From the NCBI GenBank assembly GCA_015490255.1, contig WFYF01000204.1, positions 1 to 13,371 on the forward strand: DNA of 13,371 bases, written 5' to 3'. Both the position numbers and the translations under genes were made by a program. A model generated the notes under the pieces. That model saw nothing but the letters and a program-made list of their open reading frames with translations. It was not told the DNA's origin and ran no database searches. The stretch comes from Caldifarciminota bacterium. GTDB lineage: Bacteria > Hydrothermota > Hydrothermia > S141-80. Positions 8,611-13,371 of this stretch are shown here, piece by piece (position 1 is the stretch's first letter; each line of letters starts with the position of its first letter).

Positions 8611-9980
8611 TGGAACCCTATCGCATCAAGGTGGTCCAGGCGCTCCCCACCCCGCCCTTCGGGGAGCGCCTGGAGGCCATCCGCAGAGCCCATTTCAACG
8701 TGTTTTTTCTCCCGGCCTCCCGGGTGATGGTGGACCTTCTGACCGATTCCGGGACCGGAGCCATGAGCGATCGCCAGTGGAGCGCCCTCATGCGGGGGGA
8801 CGAATCCTATGCCGGAGCCGAGAGTTTCTTCCGCTTTGAGGCAGCGGTGCAGAAGTTCACGGGCAAGCGTCACGTGATCCCCGTCCATCAGGGCCGGGCG
8901 GCGGAAAAGATCCTGGCCTTCACCCTCCTGAAGCCCGGCGATCGGGTGGTCTCCAACACCCTTTTTGATACCACCCGGGCCAACGTGGTGTTCCGGGGGG
9001 CGGAGGCGGTGGACTGCCCCCATCCCGAAAGCCGCAATCTGGCCTCCACGTACCCCTTCAAGGGGGATGCGGACCTGGACGCCATGGAACGGGCTTTCCG
9101 GGAAGGGAAGGTGCGGATGGTGGTGATGACCCTGACCAACAACACCGCCGGCGGTCAGCCCGTGTCCCTCCAGAATCTCCGGGCGGTCCGGGAACTCGCG
9201 GACCGGTACGGGGCACCCCTGGTGGTGGATGCGGCCCGGATTGCAGAGAACGTGTTTCTGGCCCGCCGGCACGACCCCGAACTTCAGGATCTCTCCATAG
9301 CCGAAGGCATCCGGGCCTATCTCGCTCTGGCCGACGTGGTGACCATGAGTGCCAAGAAGGATGGCCTGGTGAATATCGGGGGGTTCCTGGCCACCGACCG
9401 GGAGGACCTGGCGGAAGCCTTTCAGAACTTTCTGGTGGTGTTTGAGGGGTTTCCCACCTACGGCGGGCTGGCCGGTCGGGATCTGGAGGCTCTGGCGGTG
9501 GGTCTGGAAGAGGTGGTGGATGAGCGGTATCTCGCCCACCGGGTGGAGCAGGTGGCCTGGCTTGCCGGAGCCCTCCGGGAGATGGGTATCCCGGTGCTGT
9601 GGCCGCCGGGAGGCCACGCCGTGTTTGTGGAAGCGGCCACCTGGATGGCGCACATCCCCCGGGAGGTCTTTCCAGGTGTGGCGGTGACGGTGGGACTGTA
9701 TCTGGTGGGCGGTGTGCGGGCGGTGGAAGTGGGACGCCTGATGTTTGAGGACCTTCCCTACGAATGGGTGCGCCTGGCCATTCCCCGGAGGACCTACACC
9801 CGCTCCCATCTGGCATGGGTGGCCCGGACCTTTGAGGTCCTCCACACCGCGAGGGAGCGCATCCGGGGGATGGAGCTCGTCCATGCCCCCAGACTTCTCC
9901 GCCATTTCCGGGCCCATCTGGCGCCCCGGGACTGGAACCCTGAAGCCCTTGCGGACATCGCGCTGGAGGTTGGGGAATGA
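8610..9980 (+). CDS. tnaA: Tryptophanase (PLP-dependent beta-eliminating lyase)
   Basis: Predicted to split L-tryptophan into indole, pyruvate and ammonium in the cytosol. It is 456 residues, the family length. It has the N-terminal EPYRIKVVQ, TDSGTGAMSD, GDESYAGAES (Y67), HQGRAAE, NNTAGGQPVS, VDAARIAEN, the PLP-lysine motif MSAKKDGLVNIGG (Schiff-base lysine K250), YGGLAGRD, GGHAVF and RLAIPRRTYT. Tyrosine phenol-lyase is the close alternative, but three positions that separate the two enzymes read as tryptophanase. FDTT carries Asp (D120) where phenol-lyase has Thr. VEVG carries Val (V374) where phenol-lyase has Arg. LRHF carries His (H432) where phenol-lyase has Phe. The ATG overlaps the previous stop (TGATG) with only a weak Shine-Dalgarno, so expression probably depends on coupling. 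No TnaC-like leader or permease is adjacent. Confidence 0.9.
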   Translation: MEPYRIKVVQALPTPPFGERLEAIRRAHFNVFFLPASRVMVDLLTDSGTGAMSDRQWSALMRGDESYAGAESFFRFEAAVQKFTGKRHVIPVHQGRAAEKILAFTLLKPGDRVVSNTLFDTTRANVVFRGAEAVDCPHPESRNLASTYPFKGDADLDAMERAFREGKVRMVVMTLTNNTAGGQPVSLQNLRAVRELADRYGAPLVVDAARIAENVFLARRHDPELQDLSIAEGIRAYLALADVVTMSAKKDGLVNIGGFLATDREDLAEAFQNFLVVFEGFPTYGGLAGRDLEALAVGLEEVVDERYLAHRVEQVAWLAGALREMGIPVLWPPGGHAVFVEAATWMAHIPREVFPGVAVTVGLYLVGGVRAVEVGRLMFEDLPYEWVRLAIPRRTYTRSHLAWVARTFEVLHTARERIRGMELVHAPRLLRHFRAHLAPRDWNPEALADIALEVGE

Positions 9981-10483
9981 AGGAAGCCATCTCCCGGGAA
10001 GCCCTGGCGGAAGGGCTCCTCTCCGGTGTGTTCCGTCTGGCCCAGGAAACCGAAGAACCCATCCGGACGGTGCTGGACTGGAGTGAGGAGGGAGCGTCTC
10101 TGGTGGTGATGGAGCTCGTGTTCTTCGGGCTGTTTTTCCTTTCCTTTCACCTGGTGGCGACCCCTCTGCTTGAGGAGGAGGTGGCCACGGCGGTGATTGA
10201 AGGCATGTTCCGGCGTTTGATGGAGAGTCTGGAGCCGCAGAGCGCGGAGGAAATCACCCTGGTCCGGGAGCACCTGGAACAGGGGCTCCTGGACTATCAG
10301 CGGGAGCTCAAGGCCTGGATTGAGGGAGAGGAGGGGCGTCTGGGCCAGCTGTTTCTGGCCCGTCTGGGTCTTGAAGGGGAAGAGGACGTGGTCTCCCGGG
10401 TGGAGATGCTCCTGGTGGCCTTTGCCGATGCTCTCCGGGAGTGGCTGGCCCGCATTCTGGAAACCTATGAGGTGAGAGAATGA
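9977..10483 (+). CDS. Unknown all-helical protein, 168 residues, with one hydrophobic segment
   Basis: I do not recognise this protein. It is coded between tryptophanase and the EPSP-synthase-like gene with 4-bp ATGA overlaps on both sides, so it is almost certainly a real, co-translated gene. GGAGG at 9965-9969 lies seven bases before the ATG. The composition is strongly helical (Leu, Glu, Ala, Arg; few Gly or Pro). Residues about 39-65 are markedly hydrophobic (SLVVMELVFFGLFFLSFHL) but contain E46 and H58. The segment could therefore be a membrane helix or the buried core of a helical bundle. The rest is acidic and amphipathic (LVREHLEQGLLDYQRELKAW). There is no signal peptide and no catalytic motif. 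Placement suggests a role tied to aromatic amino acid or ammonium handling, but this is inference. Confidence 0.75.
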   Translation: MKEAISREALAEGLLSGVFRLAQETEEPIRTVLDWSEEGASLVVMELVFFGLFFLSFHLVATPLLEEEVATAVIEGMFRRLMESLEPQSAEEITLVREHLEQGLLDYQRELKAWIEGEEGRLGQLFLARLGLEGEEDVVSRVEMLLVAFADALREWLARILETYEVRE

Positions 10484-11733
10484 TGGTTTTCCGGTTCCCC
10501 GGTGACCGCCATATCGCCCACATGGCCCTGTTTCTGGCGGCCCAGTCCACCCATGAAAGCCGAATCCGCAACATTCCCCCTTCCCGGGACGTGGAGATCA
10601 CCCTGCGGGTGCTGGAACAGCTGGGATTGCCGGTGGAGCGCCGCGGCAACGAGGTGGTCTTCCGGTCCCGCACCCACGCCGTGATCCGGGAACCCCGGGA
10701 GGTGATCCACCTCTCGGACGCCGTGCCCACCGCCACCCTTGCCCTGGGCTTTCTGGCCTCCCACCCCTCCACCGTGCTTCTCTCGGCCTCCGGCACGCTC
10801 CAGGAGCGGGACTTCCGGGATCTGGTGCATACCCTGCGCCTCATGGGGGCCATGATCCTGGGTCGGGACCGGAATCGCCGGTTCCCCCTGGCCGTTCAGG
10901 GCGGGAGCCTTCAGGGCATGGTGGTGGAGCAGATCTACCCGGACGCCTATATGAAGGGGGCGGTGATCCTGGCCGCTCTCCGGGCTCTGGGAGAGACCCG
11001 GATCGCCGAGCGGGTGCGGGCCTGGGATCATATGGAGCGGCTGCTTCTGCGGGCCGGTGTTTCCTTTGACATGCGGGGCAACGGCATCACCCTGCAGGGC
11101 GAAACCCTGCCGGGGCTGGACCTCACGCTGCCCGGGGATTTTTCTCTGGCGGCCCCCTTCCTCACTGCCGGGTTGTTGCTGGAGCAGCCGGTGCGGGTGG
11201 AGGGTGTTCATCTGAACCTCACACGGACCGGGTTCCTCCGGATCCTCAAGCGGATGGGGGCTTCTGTGCGGATTGAACTCTTTCCGGAAGAGGGGCCCGA
11301 GGCGGTGGGAGCGGTGGAGGTGGAACCCTCGGAACTCACCGGCGTGACCGTGCGGGAGCGGGAGGCCCTTCTCCTGCCAGAGGAACTCGTGTTCGTTCTG
11401 CTCCTGGCCACCCGGGCCCGGGGCCTCACGGTGATTGAGGGGCTTTCGGCCATGAGCTTTCCGGACCTGATGCGCCTTCTGCGCGCCGTCCAGATGCTCC
11501 AGGGGCGGGGGGCGCAGATCTCCCAGTCGGCTTACCGTCTGGTGGTTCAGGGCCCTGTCTCCCTGAAGACGGGACCCCTGCGGGCCCACGGGGATCCGGT
11601 GCTGGCCATGTTTGGAAGCCTTTTGCGCCTCCTTGAAGGGGGAGAGCCGGAGGAGGTGCAGGCCCGGAAAAAGGTGCTGGATCGGTATCCGGAATTTTTT
11701 GCCAACCTTCGGAAATTCCAGAAAGGAGGGTAG
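10480..11733 (+). CDS. EPSP synthase (AroA)-fold protein, divergent and probably catalytically inactive
   Basis: A 417-residue protein of the enolpyruvyl transferase fold. Retained AroA marks are a degenerate PGD.xI.H at residues 7-14 (PGDRHIAH where AroA has PGDKSISHR), LPGDFSLAAPFLTAG, LNLTRTGFLRILKRMGA, WDHMERLL (usually RDHTERML) and the C-terminal YPEFFANL. Most substrate-binding residues are changed. The Lys of PGDKS is Arg (R10) and the Arg of SHRAL is Met (M15). The GNxGT loop reads DAVPTAT, and SAQVKS is not recognisable. The Asp of the IPDA segment is Glu (LPEE). KExDR is replaced by AMSFPDL, the Arg of DHRMAM is replaced, and the last conserved Lys is Asp. The usual N-terminal strand before PGD is also missing. 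The frame is intact with good RBS spacing (GAGGTG at 10469-10474), so it is not a decayed pseudogene. Function is unknown. Confidence 0.82.
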   Translation: MMVFRFPGDRHIAHMALFLAAQSTHESRIRNIPPSRDVEITLRVLEQLGLPVERRGNEVVFRSRTHAVIREPREVIHLSDAVPTATLALGFLASHPSTVLLSASGTLQERDFRDLVHTLRLMGAMILGRDRNRRFPLAVQGGSLQGMVVEQIYPDAYMKGAVILAALRALGETRIAERVRAWDHMERLLLRAGVSFDMRGNGITLQGETLPGLDLTLPGDFSLAAPFLTAGLLLEQPVRVEGVHLNLTRTGFLRILKRMGASVRIELFPEEGPEAVGAVEVEPSELTGVTVREREALLLPEELVFVLLLATRARGLTVIEGLSAMSFPDLMRLLRAVQMLQGRGAQISQSAYRLVVQGPVSLKTGPLRAHGDPVLAMFGSLLRLLEGGEPEEVQARKKVLDRYPEFFANLRKFQKGG

Positions 11734-11736
11734 GGG

Positions 11737-13056
11737 ATGACCCGCGAAGAAATCCTCGCGCTGGTGCGCGAGAAGGACATCCAGATCGTCCGGCTGTGGT
11801 TCACCGACATCCTGGGATTTGTGAAGGGGTTCAATCTGGCGGTGACGGAACTGGAGCGGGCCCTGGACGAGGGTGTGGTGTTTGACGGCTCCTCGGTGGA
11901 GGGATTTGTCCGCATTGAGGAGTCGGACCTGGTGGCCCGGCCGGACCTCTCGGCGGTGTATCTCTGGCCGGAGGACGTCTCCGGCGACCGGTCCCTGGTG
12001 TTCTTCTGCGACATCTTCTATCCGGATGGTCGCCCCTTTGAGAGCGACCCCCGTCAGGTTCTGCGCCGGGCGCTGGAGCGGGCGAAAGAAAAGGGATTCA
12101 CCTATTATGTGGGACCGGAGCTGGAATATTTCTATTTCCCGAGTCCAGACACGCCCGAACCGCTGGACGCCCAGGGCTATTTTGACATCCTGCCCTTTGA
12201 CGCCGCCGCCCGGGCCCGGTGGGAAACCCTGCGGCATCTGGAAAATATGGGCGTCCACGTGGAGGCCACCCATCACGAGGTGGCCCAGAGCCAGCATGAA
12301 ATTGATTTCCGGTATCAGGACGCCCTCCGGATGGCAGACATCCTCCAGCTCACCAAACTCCTGGTGAAGGCGGTGGCCCAGAAGCACGGGGTCTATGCCA
12401 CCTTCATGCCCAAACCCGTCTTCGGGATCAACGGTTCGGGGCTCCATGTCCACCAGTCCCTGTTCAAAGGCGGGGAAAACGCCTTTTTTGACGCGGACCA
12501 TCCCTACAACCTTTCAAAGATCGCCCGGGGTTACCTTGCGGGGCTTCTGAAATACGCGCCCGAGATCACGGCCATCACCAACCAGTGGGTGAACTCCTAC
12601 AAGCGTCTGGTGGTGGGGTATGAAGCCCCGGTCTATATCGCCTGGGGACGGAAGAACCGTTCAGCCCTGGTCCGGGTGCCGGCCTTCAAGAAGGGCAAAT
12701 CCAAATCCTGCCGGCTGGAATACCGGGCGCCTGATCCCGGGACGAACCCCTATCTGGCCTTTTCGGCCATGCTCACCGCGGGCCTTGCGGGGATTGAGGA
12801 AGGCATGGAGCCGCCGGAGCCGGTGGAGGAGAACATCTACGCCATGCCGGAGGAGGTGATGGAGAAATACGGCATCGGAGCTCTGCCGGATTCCCTTCTC
12901 ACCGCCATCCGGCTCATGGAGCAGAGCGAGGTGGCCCGCCGGGCGCTGGGGGATGCGCTTTTTGAGAAATACCTGCGGAACAAGAAGGCGGAGTGGGACC
13001 GGTTCCGCACGGCGGTGACGGACTTTGAGATCCGGGAATACCTGCCGCGGCTGTGA
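11737..13056 (+). CDS. glnA: Glutamine synthetase, type I (alpha-like length)
   Basis: Makes glutamine from glutamate, ammonium and ATP in the cytosol as a dodecamer. The 439-residue length fits the GSI-alpha group and lacks the extra segment of the GSI-beta enzymes. Motifs in order: FTDILGFVKG, FDGSSVEGFVRIEESD (D50 in the ammonium site), the metal-binding GPELEYFYF (E128, E130), HHEVAQSQHEIDF, FMPKPVFGINGSGLHVH, NQWVNSYKRL, YEAPVYIAW, NRSALVRVP, and LEYRAPDPGTNPYLAF. The usual Pro in RLVPGYEAP is Val here (V293). A Tyr (Y368, ENIYAMPEE) sits where GSI-beta enzymes are adenylylated, but the surrounding sequence is alpha-like and no adenylyltransferase is nearby. AAGGAGGG at 11723-11730 fixes the ATG, three bases after the previous stop. 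It is the last gene of the run and is followed by a strong hairpin. Confidence 0.95.
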   Translation: MTREEILALVREKDIQIVRLWFTDILGFVKGFNLAVTELERALDEGVVFDGSSVEGFVRIEESDLVARPDLSAVYLWPEDVSGDRSLVFFCDIFYPDGRPFESDPRQVLRRALERAKEKGFTYYVGPELEYFYFPSPDTPEPLDAQGYFDILPFDAAARARWETLRHLENMGVHVEATHHEVAQSQHEIDFRYQDALRMADILQLTKLLVKAVAQKHGVYATFMPKPVFGINGSGLHVHQSLFKGGENAFFDADHPYNLSKIARGYLAGLLKYAPEITAITNQWVNSYKRLVVGYEAPVYIAWGRKNRSALVRVPAFKKGKSKSCRLEYRAPDPGTNPYLAFSAMLTAGLAGIEEGMEPPEPVEENIYAMPEEVMEKYGIGALPDSLLTAIRLMEQSEVARRALGDALFEKYLRNKKAEWDRFRTAVTDFEIREYLPRL

Positions 13057-13061
13057 GGTTT

Positions 13062-13097
13062 GGGTTGCGGCGGGGGCGAAGCCCCCGCCGCAAACCC
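13062..13097 (+). terminator. GC-rich hairpin after glnA, possible transcription terminator
   Basis: A perfect 11-bp stem, GCGGCGGGGGC (13067-13077) and its complement (13081-13091), closes a GAA loop six bases into the 3' flank of glnA. It extends by TT/AA and GGG/CCC around one unpaired A. No T-run follows (TCAACACG), so it is not a canonical intrinsic terminator. It could instead stop exonucleases, work with Rho, or be a dispersed palindromic repeat. Confidence 0.65.
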
Positions 13098-13204
13098 TCA
13101 ACACGCCAGCAACATCCATGGCCATTCTGCCCGCATAGGCGAACGCCACGTCCTCTCTCGTCCATCTCCCCTCCCATAGCGCAATCCTGTGAGGCGGGAG
13201 GATA

Positions 13205-13269
13205 CAGATTGATGCAGATTTTTTCGTGAGGCACGCAGTTCATTTCGTGTAGATTTTTGATGAGGCAAG
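13205..13269. repeat. Short imperfect direct repeats in AT-rich intergenic DNA
   Basis: CAGATT occurs at 13205-13210 and 13215-13220, ten bases apart. A longer pair then aligns at a 35-base offset: AGATTTTTTCGTGAGGCACG (13216-13235) and AGATTTTTGATGAGGCAAG (13251-13269), differing by a one-base gap and a few substitutions. A third TGAGGC lies at 13190-13195. The stretch 13201-13320 is about 41% GC against roughly 62% in sampled coding DNA. It may be a decayed intergenic repeat; nothing here names a known element. Confidence 0.5.
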
Positions 13270-13277
13270 GCGAAAGG

Positions 13278-13306
13278 TTGCAGTTTCTGAAGAGAGCCTT
13301 TATAAT
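13278..13306 (+). promoter_or_regulatory. Candidate sigma-70-type promoter pointing out of the window
   Basis: A perfect TATAAT (13301-13306) follows TTGCAG (13278-13283) with an ideal 17-base spacer, in the most AT-rich part of the window. The -35 box matches TTGACA at only three of six positions. Transcription would begin near 13313 and run rightwards into sequence that is not included. It is the only convincing promoter-like site seen; the operon's own promoter lies left of the window. Confidence 0.5.
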
Positions 13307-13355
13307 ACGCCACAGAAAAACGGGGTTCGGAACGGGGCTGGTGTGCGGAATGTCC

Positions 13356-13371
13356 TCTCCCCATGGGGAGA
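13356..13371. repeat. Perfect palindrome at the window's right edge
   Basis: TCTCCCCATGGGGAGA is a perfect 16-base inverted repeat, cut by or ending exactly at the window boundary. It lies about 50 bases downstream of the TATAAT box. It could be an operator, an attenuator or terminator stem, or the palindromic core of a repeat such as a CRISPR repeat. A single copy cannot decide between these. Confidence 0.55.

Larger units (their letters stand above)
13057..13371. other. Intergenic region after the operon, no gene seen
   Basis: These 315 bases hold the hairpin, short direct repeats, promoter candidate and edge palindrome listed separately. Open frames on the minus strand here have no Shine-Dalgarno and no recognisable protein sequence, and they run through the repeats and hairpin. 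Base composition falls sharply after about 13200. No tRNA-like cloverleaf was found by eye. Confidence 0.6.

Noticed and set aside
8610..9980. Tyrosine phenol-lyase as the identity of this PLP enzyme
   Set aside because: D120, V374 and H432 occupy positions where phenol-lyases have Thr, Arg and Phe.
10480..11733. MurA or another enolpyruvyl transferase instead of AroA ancestry
   Set aside because: The LNLTRTGF, PGDFSLAA and YPEFF segments are AroA-like. No MurA catalytic-cysteine loop is visible.
10480..11733. Pseudogene formed by decay of aroA
   Set aside because: The frame is open over the full length, with coupled translation signals and no stop or frameshift. Changes are concentrated at substrate-contact sites while core strands remain.
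10465..12501. 678-codon open frame on the minus strand opposite the AroA-like and glutamine synthetase genes
   Set aside because: Same shadow pattern; it covers two well-supported + strand genes and has no ribosome site or motif of its own.
13170..13201. CCTCCC...GGGAGG inverted repeat as a terminator or operator
   Set aside because: Only six paired bases with a 20-base loop and no supporting context; likely chance in GC-rich DNA.
13098..13364. 88-codon minus-strand open frame in the 3' intergenic region
   Set aside because: It runs through the repeats with no ribosome site, has no recognisable protein content, and a basic, shadow-like composition.

Overview
The window is a gene-dense, high-GC (roughly 60% or more in coding DNA) stretch from a diderm bacterium. 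A lipobox-bearing lipoprotein, an OmpA-family protein with a peptidoglycan-binding domain, and a small putative outer-membrane barrel ending in Phe all point to a Gram-negative envelope. I cannot place the organism from sequence alone. The mix of a bacterial cyclic-2,3-diphosphoglycerate-synthetase-like protein, an OmpA protein with three Ig-like/regulatory repeats and several unrecognised envelope proteins suggests an uncultivated lineage, perhaps around the FCB or WOR-3-like groups. That placement is inference only.

All eleven genes are on the + strand and run almost without gaps from base 1 to base 13056; the largest gap is 27 bp. Most junctions are ATGA or TGATG overlaps, or the next start lies within a few bases of the stop. 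The layout is one long operon-like run whose promoter lies outside the window on the left.

Block 1 (1-2445): the 3' two-thirds of purM (purine synthesis), overlapped by an AMP-forming long-chain acyl-CoA synthetase. Block 2 (2445-8610): envelope genes around one metabolic gene. In order these are a small putative outer-membrane barrel, a P-loop protein of the cyclic 2,3-diphosphoglycerate synthetase/COG2403 type, a stomatin-like SPFH protein, a lipoprotein of unknown function, and a large barrel-plus-OmpA protein. Block 3 (8610-13056): nitrogen and aromatic metabolism. It holds a tryptophanase (three specificity positions match tryptophanase rather than tyrosine phenol-lyase), an unknown all-helical 168-residue protein, an EPSP-synthase-fold protein that has lost most catalytic residues, and a type I glutamine synthetase of the alpha-like length. 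Tryptophanase releases ammonium and glutamine synthetase captures it, so a functional link is plausible but not shown.

The last 315 bases (13057-13371) hold no convincing gene. They begin with a strong GC-rich hairpin just after glnA, then drop to about 41% GC with short direct repeats. A TATAAT-type promoter pointing right follows, and the window is cut inside or at the edge of a perfect 16-base palindrome. No tRNA, rRNA or insertion sequence was seen.

The items most worth a second look are the apparently catalytically dead EPSP synthase homologue with its unknown helical neighbour, the bacterial cDPG-synthetase-like protein among envelope genes, and the structured 3' intergenic region.
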